Of a stretch of DNA of 64,000 bases, positions 16,414 to 25,926 are shown one piece after another; position 1 is the first letter of the stretch; every line of letters starts with the position of its first letter. A program made the position numbers and the translations under genes. Origin of the DNA: Bacillus sp. T3 (GTDB lineage Bacteria > Bacillota > Bacilli > Bacillales > Cytobacillaceae); contig NZ_CP137761.1 of NCBI RefSeq assembly GCF_033449965.1, positions 930,001-994,000 on the forward strand, given 5' to 3'. The notes beneath the pieces were generated by a model, which was not told the DNA's origin, searched no databases, and saw only the letters and a list, made by a program, of their open reading frames with translations.

Positions 16414-18007
16414 ATGAACCGATCATGGATAGATCAAATCAAACAAACAAGAGAAGCATTCAGTGGCTATTGGAGTGCTCGTAGCTCGAAACAAAAAGGT
16501 CTTATTATTGGAACTTTTTTGTTTCTTATTGCTGTCCTTTCTACCTTTATTTTTATTGCATCGCGGCCACAATATGTGCCATTGTATACCGGGCAATTAT
16601 CACAGCGAGAAGTCGGCGATATAAAAGCGGAATTGGACAAGCAAGGCTTTACGGACTATAAACTATCCGAAGATGGGACGATGCTGCAGGTTCCAAAAAA
16701 GGAAGCACCAGAACTATTGGTCGACCTTGCTGCTGCTGGTTATCCAAAAGATAACAAAATTAATTATGATGTTTTCAGTGAAAATCTATCATTTGGGGCT
16801 ACGGATCGGCAATATGACATCCTTGAACGGGAAGCGATGCAAAATAAACTAGCAAGTATCCTTAAGTATGTAGATGGAATTGAAAACGCGGAAGTGATTT
16901 TGACATTACCTGAGGATTCGGTATTTGTTAGGCAGGATGAAGAAGAAAGCTCCAGTGCCTCTGTCATGGTGGAAGTAGAGCCAGGCTTAAAGCTGGATTC
17001 GAAGCAAATACAGGCACTTTATACACTAGTATCTAAAAGTGTACCGAATCTGCCAATCGAAAATATTACGATAATGAACCAGTATAGTGAGACATTGGCG
17101 CAAGAGGATGCAAGTGATGATCAATCACTAGATAAATATGATAAACAACGAAAAATTCAAAAGGATATCGAACAGGATATCCAAAAGAGTCTACAAAGCT
17201 TGCTAGGGACTCTTCTAGGTACCTGGTAAGGTGTATGTGCAAACGTTTGTCAAAGTCAATTTCGATAAAGTCAAAACAGAAGAAAATTTAGTTAAGCCTA
17301 CAACTGAAAATAATGAAGGAATTGTGATTAGCTCTGAAAAGAATTCTGTTACATCTAACGGTAATGATACTAATGCCGGAGGTGTTGTCGGAACTGGTGA
17401 AACAGATATTCCTGGTTATGTAGGCGAAGAATCTTCTGGTGATAGTTCGTATGAAGAACTCCAAGAAAAAATGAACTATGAAGTTAACCGCATTAACAAT
17501 CAAATAGAGAAAAGTCCTTATGTCATTGATGATATTACTATCAATGTTGGGGTGGAATCAAACACATCATCGTCAAATAAGTTGCCCCAGGAAACATTAG
17601 ATAATATCCGTAACGTTGTATCCAATACAGTAAGAACCGCGTTAGGGCATCCAGAGTTAACGGACGAACAGGTAGATCAGCGAATTACCATTTTTCCTCA
17701 TAAATTTGCCGAAAACACGACCGAAAATAGTGAAAAAGCACTTGTATGGCCTTATATCGCAGGAGGTGTAGCAGCATTTGTCCTATTAGTAGGGGGCATT
17801 GTTTTGTGGTGGATGCGGAAAAGAAAGAGAGCAGAGAATGAGCTTGAAGATTTTCCATTTGTACAACATTCACTACCTAATGAAGACCTGGAATATTTCG
17901 CTGAACAAGAAATGGGTGTTGATGCTCAATTGAAAAAACTACTCGATCAAAGGCCAGAGGATTTCACAAAAATGATTCGTACTTGGCTTAATGAAGAGGA
18001 GGTATAG
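16414..18007 (+). CDS. fliF: FliF, MS-ring protein, one-base frameshift
   Basis: The two halves together give 530 residues, normal for FliF. The N-terminal half has one membrane helix (about 29-49) and a ring-building domain (YVPLYTGQLSQREVGDIKAE). The C-terminal half has the second helix (WPYIAGGVAAFVLLVGGIVL) and the FliG-binding tail ending MIRTWLNEEE. The break is at CCTGG (17222-17226). Removing one base reads LLGTGKVYVQTFVKVNF without a stop. Both halves are fully conserved, and a non-functional FliF would abolish the motor, so an intact gene is likely. Confidence 0.93.
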
Positions 18008-18011
18008 CTTC

Positions 18012-19013
18012 ATGGCAAAATTGACTGGTAGGCAAAAGGCAGCAATTCTTCTTATAGCTATGGGACAGGAAGCTTCATCAAAGGTATTTAAGCATTTACC
18101 AGATGAAGAAATTGAACAATTAACGCTTGCTATCTCGAATGTCCACAGGGTTGACAGTCAAGATAAGAATGAAGTATTAAAGGAATTTCACGAAATGTGT
18201 GTTGCGCAGGATTATTTGTCAATGGGTGGGATCGACTATGCACAAAATGTGTTAGAGTCAGCATTAGGCAAGGAAAGAGCTCAGCAAATCATTATAAGAT
18301 TAACGTCACAGTTACAAGTAAAACCGTTTGATTTTGCGCGAAGAATTGATCCTGTCCAAATCTATCAATTTCTGCAAAATGAGCATCCACAAACGATTGC
18401 ACTTGTATTAGCCCATTTAGAGCCAAAACAGGCATCGATGATTCTTTCTTCCCTGTCTGTTGAACTGCAATCAGATGTGGCAAGACGGATAGCGTTGCTT
18501 GAGCAGACTTCCCCAGATGTCATTAAGGAAGTTGAACATATATTAGAAACACGGTTAGCTTCGACAATCCGTCAAGATTTCACAATAGTCGGTGGAATTG
18601 AATCAATTGTCAACATCCTAAACGGTGTGGACCGAACAACAGAGAGAAGTATATTAGAGCACTTAAACGAGCAAGACAATGATCTAGTGGATGAAATTAA
18701 AAAGCGGATGTTTATTTTTGAAGACATTATTAACCTTGATCGTCGAGCCATTCAACGGGTTATTCAAGAAGTTGATAATCAGGACTTAATCCTTGCATTG
18801 AAAGCTTCTAGTCCTGAAGTGAAAAAAGTTATATTGGCCAACATGTCCTCTCGTATGGCTGAAAGTTTTCAGGAGGAAATGGAGTTTCTTGGTCCAGTTC
18901 GTGTCAAAGTTGTTGAGGAAGCACAAGGAAGAATTGTGTCCGTTATTCGTCGCTTAGAGGATTCAGGTGAGATTGTTATTGCACGGGGTGGCTCTGATGA
19001 TATCCTACTCTAA
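18012..19013 (+). CDS. fliG: FliG, rotor switch protein
   Basis: The 333-residue protein has the FliG N-terminal LTGRQKAAILLIAMGQEASS, the middle EHPQTIALVLAHLEP and a C-terminal domain with the torque-helix charges (DLVDEIKKRMFIFEDIINLD). It couples MotA to rotation and, with FliM and FliY, reverses it. The ATG at 18012 has GAGGAGG nine bases upstream, which lies within the last fliF codons; an ATG at 17991 overlaps that site. Confidence 0.95.
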   Translation: MAKLTGRQKAAILLIAMGQEASSKVFKHLPDEEIEQLTLAISNVHRVDSQDKNEVLKEFHEMCVAQDYLSMGGIDYAQNVLESALGKERAQQIIIRLTSQLQVKPFDFARRIDPVQIYQFLQNEHPQTIALVLAHLEPKQASMILSSLSVELQSDVARRIALLEQTSPDVIKEVEHILETRLASTIRQDFTIVGGIESIVNILNGVDRTTERSILEHLNEQDNDLVDEIKKRMFIFEDIINLDRRAIQRVIQEVDNQDLILALKASSPEVKKVILANMSSRMAESFQEEMEFLGPVRVKVVEEAQGRIVSVIRRLEDSGEIVIARGGSDDILL

Positions 19014-19796
19014 AATATTTAAAGCCTCCCAGCTTACTATTGCCAATGATGTTAAAGTCATTAGTCAACCACAGATAAAATTGAGTGATTTTCTTGAGGA
19101 ATCCGAGGATAATATGTCTATTGAAGCAATCGGTGACGATTCGCATCTTTCGGTTCAGGAGACAAAGGAGCAGGCACAGGCAATTATTGAAGAGGCAGAG
19201 CTTACTGCTAGCTTACTCCTTGCTTCAGCTGAGGAAAAAATTAAGCAATGGTGGAATGAAAACGAAAATAAGTTGGAAGTTACTCTGATTGATGCGAAGC
19301 ATCAAGGCTATGAAGATGGATATCTGCAGGGGAAAATGGAGGCTGAAGCTGAGTTACGGACCGAGTATGAAGAGAAGTTGGACCAAGTTCAGCAGATTCT
19401 AACAGAAGCGTTTGAGCAAAAGAAAGCAATTATTGATGAAGCGGAACCATTTTTACTTGAATTAAGTGCATCGATTGCTGAACAAATTGTCAAACAGGAA
19501 TTAAAAAGCTACCCGCATAAATTTGTCGAGCTTATTCAGCAGCACATTATCCGCTTCAAAGAAAAAGAGCATATAACGATTTGTGTTCATTCCGGATGAT
19601 TTTGATTTAATACAATCGCAACGTGCACATCTACTATCGGTTGTGAACGGGGAAACCGAAATTAGAATAATTCCTGGACCATTCTGTTTCGCAACAAGGC
19701 TGCATCATTCGCACAGCATACGGTAGTATAGATGCCCGCATCGATACCCAGATTGAAGAAATTAAAAAGGCCATTTTAGAAATAGGAAGGGAGTAG
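18997..19796 (+). CDS. fliH: FliH, export ATPase regulator, two one-base frameshifts
   Basis: FliH holds FliI ATPase at the export gate. The N-terminal acidic coil (QETKEQAQAIIEEAELTASL, with GYEDGYLQGKMEAEAE later) is in one frame. An extra T at 19590/19591, just before a CCGG, shifts to a second frame (VHPDDFDLIQSQRAHLLSVV). An extra T in CCTGG at 19673-19677 shifts to a third, which reads IIPDHSVSQQGCIIRTAYGS and DARIDTQIEEIKKAILEIGR to the stop at 19794-19796. The reconstructed length is 265 residues. The gene overlaps fliG and ends four bases before fliI. Confidence 0.9.
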
Positions 19797-19800
19797 AACA

Positions 19801-21124
19801 GTGGTATTGTCGGTAGAAAAATACAAAAACGTCATCCGTGGCATTGATCCCGTAAGAATAAACGGAAAAATAACCCAGATCATTGGCTTAACAATTGAAT
19901 CACAAGGCCCAGATGTACGAATTGGCGAACTCTGTTCTATTTACCCAACTAATTCACAAACTCCCATTCAAGCCGAGGTTGTAGGGATTCGTGAAAACAA
20001 GGTTTTACTCATGCCGTTAGGAGAAGTTCGTGCGATTGGCCCAGGGTGTGATGTTGTGGCAAGTGGAAAACCAATGATGGTCAAGGCTGGATTTCAGCTA
20101 TTGGGAAGAATTTTGGATGGATTAGGCAATCCAATTGATGGGAAACCCCTGCCATTTGGGCTTGAAGAAGTTCCAACCCATTCTAAGCCACCTAATCCAT
20201 TAACAAGACCCAGGATTCATGCACCTTTAGGAGTTGGCGTTCGGACCATTGATGGACTAATGACAGTTGGAAAAGGGCAGCGGATGGGTATATTTGCAGG
20301 AAGTGGAGTTGGGAAAAGTACTTTGCTTGGAATGATCTCTAGAAATACCACTGCAGATGTCAATGTGATCGCATTAATCGGTGAACGAGGACGTGAGGTG
20401 CTTGACTTTTTAGAGCAAAACTTAGGTGAGGAAGGCTTAAAAAAATCCGTCGTCATTGTTGCAACCTCAGACCAACCTGCTTTGATTCGAATTAAGGGCG
20501 CACTAACTGCTACTTCCATTGCAGAGTATTTCCGTGATCAAGGAAAAGATGTGTTGTTAGTTATGGATTCAGTAACGCGATTTGCAATGGCACAAAGAGA
20601 AATTGGTCTAGCTATTGGTGAACCACCGACAACCAAAGGATATACCCCATCGGTTTTCGCAATGCTACCACAACTATTAGAACGAACTGGTACCTGGGCT
20701 AAAGGGATCGATTTCAGCGATGTACACAGTATTGGTGGATGGCGATGATATGAACGAACCAATTGCTGACGCTGTACGTGGAATTTTGGATGGGCATATT
20801 GTTTTAAAGCGTTCAATTGCCAGGAAGGGAATTTTTCCTGCGATAGATGTATTAAACAGTGCAAGCCGGGTAATGACGGAGATTACCTCAGAAGAGCATT
20901 TAAATGCAGCCAGGAATTTTACGAGATTGTTAGCTTCATTTAATGAAGCGGAAGACTTGATTAATATTGGTGCATATAAAAAGGGCTCGAATCGCGAGAT
21001 TGACTTAGCTGTCCGATTAAAGCCGCAAATGGATCAGTTCCTTAGACAGGGTATCTATGAAGCTTCTAATCTTGAGGATGGTAAATCTTATTTAATATCA
21101 CAGTTTGGGGTGACGATGCGGTGA
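19801..21124 (+). CDS. fliI: FliI, flagellar export ATPase, one-base frameshift
   Basis: The reconstructed 440-residue protein matches the family length. The first part has the Walker A GSGVGKST and the FliI/F1-beta-like LIGERGREVLDFLEQ and VLLVMDSVTRFAMAQREIGL. The second part has TVLVDGDDMNEPIADAVRGI. The frames part at CCTGG (20693-20697). Removing one base reads ERTGTGLKGSISAMYTVLV, in line with the family ERTGT-GSIT-FYTVLV. It starts with GTG after AAGGGAG. Confidence 0.93.
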
Positions 21125-21556
21125 GTTTTATTTTTCCTTTTCAAAAGGTATTGAATGTAAAAGAAAAAGAAGTAGAGATTGCTCAACAAGAATATAGTTC
21201 AGTAAAACAACAACAAATGCATTTAGAGGAGCATTTGAAAAGACTAGATACTTCAAAGGACAAAGCATTCCACCAATACAATGATGTTGACCTGGAAAAG
21301 TGTGTGGGAAATTTTGGAGTTTCAACAAGAGATTGACCATGTAAACTTACAAATGAAACAGCTTTCTTTTAAAGCCCAAGAAATTGATCAAGAGGTAGAA
21401 AAGCACCATCAGGTTTTGCTTGAAAAATCAAAAGAAGCAAAAATATGGAACCAATGGAAGGCTAAATCAAAGACAACGTTTGAACAACTAATCAATCAAA
21501 AAGAACAGGCGATGCTAGATGAGATGGCTGTTCTTCGCCACTCTAGAAGGCTATAA
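21121..21556 (+). CDS. fliJ: FliJ, export chaperone/escort, one-base frameshift
   Basis: FliJ is a short antiparallel coiled coil that contacts FliI and FlhA. Two coiled-coil segments (FPFQKVLNVKEKEVEIAQQE, then SVWEILEFQQEIDHVNLQMK) lie in adjacent frames that part at CCTGG (21291-21295). Correction gives 144 residues, the normal size. The GTG start overlaps the fliI stop. Confidence 0.85.
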
Positions 21557-21568
21557 AGGTAAAAATGA

Positions 21569-22417
21569 ATGGATGAGAGAAAACGAAGAAAGTTAGAATC
21601 CCTTTTTTATATAGTGATTATACCACTTATTTTCACGTCAATTTTCGGGCTGATTTTTATTAATGTTTTAGATATTCCTGTCTGGAAGTCCTTTAAAGAA
21701 TGGGGAAATCGTGTTCCTATTGTAATGAACATTGTTCCAGGCGTGAATTCAGCAAAACCTAATTCGGGCTATAGCATAGTATCTGATAATGCAAAAGCTC
21801 CTGAGAAAGAACTTAATGAAAAAAATGAAAAAATTATAGAGCTTAAACAGCAAATTAGTGCGAATAAAAAAAGTATTGAAAAGCTGAAGCAAAGCAATGA
21901 AGAATTGCAACAACAAGTAAAAGTAACACAATCAAAAGAATTTCAGAAACAGATCAAAAAGGTAGCGGAAATTTATTCTGATATTCAACCCTCAAAAGCA
22001 GCTGCCATGCTTGTGACAATGCCAATCGAGGAAGCTACTTTAACCATTGCAATGTTAAATCCAAACCAGCAAAGCAGTATTTTAGGAAGTATGAAAGATC
22101 CAAAACGGGCAGCGGAAATTACGATGATATTAAAAGAAATAGTTGTATTAAAAGAAACTGACCAAGTCTCACTTCAAACAAAAATACGTGAAATCGCACT
22201 AAAAAATGAAAGCCCTACAAAAACGTTCGCCCAAGCGATATCAGGGATGCAGCCTGTTCAGGTAGCAGCTATCCTGCAATCGATGATGGCTGTAAATTCC
22301 CAGGTTACGATCGATGTTATAAAAGATTTACCAACAGTCAATCGCACCAGTATTTTAGCAGAACTAGCAAAAGTGGATGGCGAGATGGCACAACAAATTA
22401 CGTCAAACTTAAATTAG
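21569..22417 (+). CDS. MotE/YlxF-like protein, copy 1
   Basis: The 282-residue protein has one N-terminal membrane helix (FYIVIIPLIFTSIFGLIFIN), a coiled coil (about 75-130) and repeated MgtE_N/FliG-like helical pairs (SKAAAMLVTMPIEEATLTIA, then AMLNPNQQSSILGSM). This is the YlxF/MotE type found after fliJ in Bacillus, thought to help FliL/stator or export function. A second such gene lies at 33704. Confidence 0.75.
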   Translation: MDERKRRKLESLFYIVIIPLIFTSIFGLIFINVLDIPVWKSFKEWGNRVPIVMNIVPGVNSAKPNSGYSIVSDNAKAPEKELNEKNEKIIELKQQISANKKSIEKLKQSNEELQQQVKVTQSKEFQKQIKKVAEIYSDIQPSKAAAMLVTMPIEEATLTIAMLNPNQQSSILGSMKDPKRAAEITMILKEIVVLKETDQVSLQTKIREIALKNESPTKTFAQAISGMQPVQVAAILQSMMAVNSQVTIDVIKDLPTVNRTSILAELAKVDGEMAQQITSNLN

Positions 22418-22446
22418 TCGGAATCACTCCAAGGAAGGAGATCAGC

Positions 22447-23009
22447 ATGAAACGCTTTATTGTATTCTTAATATTAATTTATTCTCTATTTTCCTATCAA
22501 TCCACCAGTTTTGCCTCAGATTCAACTTCAGACGGAGAAACTTCCGTCTATGATGCTATCCAAAAAGGTGAGAAGCAAACTACACCAAAGTCGACAAAAG
22601 ATGTGGATAGCCAATCAACTACGTTATTTCCTTCAATGATAAAATTTTTTGTCTCATTTATATTTGTAATTGGTCTTTTGTACTTTTTAATGAGGTTTCT
22701 TTCAAAACGTAATCGACCGTTCCAGGGAAATGGTCCGATTTTGTCATTAGGGGGACAATCACTTGGAAATAATCGATCACTGCAGGTGGTTCTTTTAGGT
22801 CAGACTATTTATATCATCGGCGTAGGTGAAACGATTTCTCTGATTCGAACGATTGAAAAAGGTGAGGAATACCAGTCTTTACTGGAAGGCTTTGAAAATC
22901 AAGCTGAGGTACTGACACCGAAATGGCTAACACTTGATTCGAAAAAAAATGGTACTCTGTGCTTCGTAAATATATGAAAAAAATGCAGAAAGAAAATGAT
23001 AGGGAGTAG
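22447..23009 (+). CDS. fliO: FliO (FliZ), export gate assembly protein, 3' frameshift
   Basis: It has a signal-like N-terminal helix, a second helix (MIKFFVSFIFVIGLLYFLMR) and the FliO signature ILSLGGQSLGNNRSLQVVLL. Read directly it stops at 22977 with an atypical tail. One base missing from the A-run 22942-22949 joins it to WYSVLRKYMKKMQKENDRE and a stop at 23007-23009, a better FliO C-terminus (187 residues). It assists FliP ring assembly. Confidence 0.85.
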
Positions 23010-23014
23010 AGTCG

Positions 23015-23764
23015 ATGATACGTAAATTAGCTATACTAGTCCCTATTTTTACATTCTGTTTCTTTTCGCTTGTCCATGCAGAGGAGACGACAACCTCCAT
23101 CATACCTGGGATTGACCTCGGTTCAAGTAATGATCCCGATCAAGTTGCCAATACATTAAAAATTGTAATACTTATCACGGTCCTATCGATTGCACCAGCT
23201 ATTCTAGTGTTAATGACGAGCTTTACCAGAATAATTGTTGTCTTAGGCTTTGTTCGAAATGCTCTTGGTACACAGCAAATACCACCAAATCAGGTGCTAA
23301 TAGGTTTATCACTGTTTATGACCTTTTTTATCATGGGTCCGATTTTTTCGCAAATCAATAAAGAAGCGTTTCAGCCTCTGATGGAAGGAACTATCTCTCA
23401 GGAGGAAGCTTTTGACACAGCAAGTGTCCCTTTGAAGGAATTCATGACAAAGCATACTCGTGAAAAAGATTTAGCTCTTTTTATGGATTATGCAAAAATG
23501 GATCGACCAGATCATGTTGAGGATATCCCTATGAGGGCATTGGTTCCGGCTTTTGCGATTAGTGAATTAAAAACGGCCTTTCAAATGGGCTTTTTAATAT
23601 TTGTTCCTTTTCTTGTAATCGACATGATCGTTTCGAGTGTCTTGATGTCGATGGGGATGATGATGCTGCCGCCGGTCATGATTTCATTACCTTTTAAAAT
23701 TCTATTATTCATCTTAGTTGATGGCTGGCATTTAATTGTAAAGTCATTACTGGTGAGTTTTTAA
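23015..23764 (+). CDS. fliP: FliP, export gate protein
   Basis: The 249-residue protein has a cleavable signal peptide, then the FliP signatures VLMTSFTRIIVVLGFVRNAL, TQQIPPNQVLIGLSLF and FQMGFLIFVPFLVIDMIVSS. It forms the core of the export pore with FliQ and FliR. Ribosome site AGGGAG. Confidence 0.97.
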   Translation: MIRKLAILVPIFTFCFFSLVHAEETTTSIIPGIDLGSSNDPDQVANTLKIVILITVLSIAPAILVLMTSFTRIIVVLGFVRNALGTQQIPPNQVLIGLSLFMTFFIMGPIFSQINKEAFQPLMEGTISQEEAFDTASVPLKEFMTKHTREKDLALFMDYAKMDRPDHVEDIPMRALVPAFAISELKTAFQMGFLIFVPFLVIDMIVSSVLMSMGMMMLPPVMISLPFKILLFILVDGWHLIVKSLLVSF

Positions 23765-23779
23765 GGTGGGGGGTAGAGC

Positions 23780-24049
23780 ATGTCGACTGAAATGATTTTT
23801 CGAATTGCCCAAGAAGCTATTTATACGATTTTGATTGTAACTGCTCCAGTTGCAGGTGTAGCGCTAGCCGTTGGTTTATTGGTGAGTATCTTTCAAGCAA
23901 CTACTCAAATTCAAGAGCAGACTCTCGCTTTTGTACCCAAGATTATCGCAGTGTTTTTATCGCTTTTATTTTTCGGTTCGTGGATGCTTCAACGTGTCGT
24001 CGAATTCACTCAAAATTTACTAGGAAATCTTTCACAATTTGTGGGGTAG
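23780..24049 (+). CDS. fliQ: FliQ, export gate protein
   Basis: The 89-residue, two-helix protein has the conserved GLLVSIFQATTQIQEQTLAF then VPKI. It wraps the FliP-FliR core and lies 15 bases after fliP. Confidence 0.96.
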   Translation: MSTEMIFRIAQEAIYTILIVTAPVAGVALAVGLLVSIFQATTQIQEQTLAFVPKIIAVFLSLLFFGSWMLQRVVEFTQNLLGNLSQFVG

Positions 24050-24053
24050 CACG

Positions 24054-24833
24054 ATGATATTTGATGCTTCTTCTTGGTGGAGTTTTTTACTCGTATTTGT
24101 GCGAATCTCTACCTTTCTCGTAACAGCGCCTATATTCACCAGCAGACAAATCCCGAACACCTACAAGGTGGGATTAAGTGTCCTCTTAAGCAGTTTGTGT
24201 GCTGGAATGGTGAAAGAAATACAGGTAGAAACCTGGTCTTATGGGTTATTATCACTTATGATCCTTAAAGAGTTTTTAGTTGGTTTAGTACTAGGAATGG
24301 TAGCTAGTTTCATCTTCTATGCTGTTCAAATGGCTGGATCACTAATGGATTTTCTAATTGGCTTTTCGATGGCCAGTCTTTATGATCCAAGCTTTGGGAC
24401 CAATACCCAGCTGACTGGACGGTTTAAAAATATCTTAGCTTTTTTAGTTCTATTTGCGATTGATGGTCACCATATCCTATTACAAGGGATATTGACCAGC
24501 TTTGATTGGGTATCGATTGGATCGACCATACCATCATGGATGGATGGAAGACTATCTACCTTTTTATTAGAATGTGTTTCACAAATGTTTATGATCGGCT
24601 TTATGATGGCAGCTCCAATTGTTGGAACTTTGTTTCTCGTCGATATAGCTCTAGGGATTGTATCGAGAACTGTACCGCAAATGAATATGTTTTCTATCTT
24701 CCCACCACTAAAAATATTGATTCATTTTGCCGTCTATATCTTTGTTTTACCGAGCTTTTTTTACCTATTAGACTTACTTTTTGAAAGCATGTTTGATTCA
24801 ATGTATTCTATTTTGAAAATAATGGGGGCATAA
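24054..24833 (+). CDS. fliR: FliR, export gate protein
   Basis: The 259-residue polytopic protein has FliR features: FVRISTFLVTAPIFTSRQIP, KEFLVGLVLGMVASFIFYAV and VSRTVPQMNMFSIFPPLKI. The ATG at 24054 just after the fliQ stop, with GGGG upstream, is preferred to a GTG at 24039 inside fliQ. Confidence 0.95.
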   Translation: MIFDASSWWSFLLVFVRISTFLVTAPIFTSRQIPNTYKVGLSVLLSSLCAGMVKEIQVETWSYGLLSLMILKEFLVGLVLGMVASFIFYAVQMAGSLMDFLIGFSMASLYDPSFGTNTQLTGRFKNILAFLVLFAIDGHHILLQGILTSFDWVSIGSTIPSWMDGRLSTFLLECVSQMFMIGFMMAAPIVGTLFLVDIALGIVSRTVPQMNMFSIFPPLKILIHFAVYIFVLPSFFYLLDLLFESMFDSMYSILKIMGA

Positions 24834-24834
24834 T

Positions 24835-25926
24835 ATGCTTCGCTTAAATCTCCAATTCTTCTCTGATGAAAAAACAGAAAAAGCGACCCCACATAAGCGT
24901 CAAGAGGCAAGAAAAAAAGGCCAGGTTGCCAAAAGTCCCGAGGTTTCGTCTGCTCTGACGTTAGTTCTTTGTTTTGCATATTTAATGATTGCTGGAAACA
25001 GCTTCGTTGAGGGATGTTTAAAAATCTTCCGTCAGGTTTTTCAGGAATATTTATTGTGGGACTTGACGATTGACAGTACGAAGCTATTGTTTACCGAACT
25101 TTTATGGGAAACCGCTAAGTTTGTTGTGCCGCTGTTTGCTGTAGCCTTAGTTTCAGGTGTGGTGGCTAATTATATGCAAGTTGGCTTCATGTTCAATACT
25201 GAAGGATTAAAAATGAATTTAGAAAAAATAGATCCAATTAAAGGGATGAAAAATCTTTTTTCGCTAAGGTCGCTTGTAGAACTAGTAAAATCTATTTTAA
25301 AAATGTTGATTACATCAGGTATTGCCTTTTGGGTAATTTGGAGGAAGAAAGATGATCTGTTTTCGATTGGAGAAAAAACGATTTGGGATGCAGCGAGTTT
25401 GGTAGGATCATTAGCGATTCAAATTGGGATAGTTGTTGCCGTATGTTTAATTGTCGTGGCAGCTGCTGATTATTTTTTTCAAAAATTCGACCATGAAAAG
25501 AAGCTGAGGATGTCGAAACAGGACATCAAGGATGAATATAAAAAGATGGAAGGGGACCCGTATGTTAAGGGTCAACGACGAGCAAAACAGCGTCAAATCG
25601 CAATGAATCGCATGATTCAGGAGGTGCCAAGAGCAGATGTCATCATCACTAATCCAACGCATTTTGCAGTTGCAATTTGCTATGATTTCGATACGATGAG
25701 TGCACCTAAAGTCATTGCGAAAGGAAAGGACTATGTCGCGTTAAAAATTAAAGAAGTGGCAAAAGAACATAAAATTATGACGGTTGAGAATAAGCCGTTG
25801 GCGCGAGCGTTATTTGCCAGTGTTGAAATTGGGGAAACCATTCCCGAAGAATTATTTAATGCAGTTGGGGAGATTTTGGCTTATGTATACTTCCAGGAAG
25901 GTCGGTATAAGGGGATGAAATCATGA
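24835..25926 (+). CDS. flhB: FlhB, export specificity switch
   Basis: The 363-residue protein has an N-terminal KTEKATPHKRQEARKKGQVA, four membrane helices and the self-cleavage motif NPTH at 273-276 in DVIITNPTHFAVAI. Cleavage there switches export from rod/hook to filament substrates. It starts two bases after fliR. Confidence 0.97.
   Translation: MLRLNLQFFSDEKTEKATPHKRQEARKKGQVAKSPEVSSALTLVLCFAYLMIAGNSFVEGCLKIFRQVFQEYLLWDLTIDSTKLLFTELLWETAKFVVPLFAVALVSGVVANYMQVGFMFNTEGLKMNLEKIDPIKGMKNLFSLRSLVELVKSILKMLITSGIAFWVIWRKKDDLFSIGEKTIWDAASLVGSLAIQIGIVVAVCLIVVAAADYFFQKFDHEKKLRMSKQDIKDEYKKMEGDPYVKGQRRAKQRQIAMNRMIQEVPRADVIITNPTHFAVAICYDFDTMSAPKVIAKGKDYVALKIKEVAKEHKIMTVENKPLARALFASVEIGETIPEELFNAVGEILAYVYFQEGRYKGMKS

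Noticed and set aside
17222..17226. Programmed frameshifting as the cause of the CCTGG breaks
   Set aside because: Programmed sites need slippery runs and stimulatory structures and would not recur in nine unrelated genes at one non-slippery motif.
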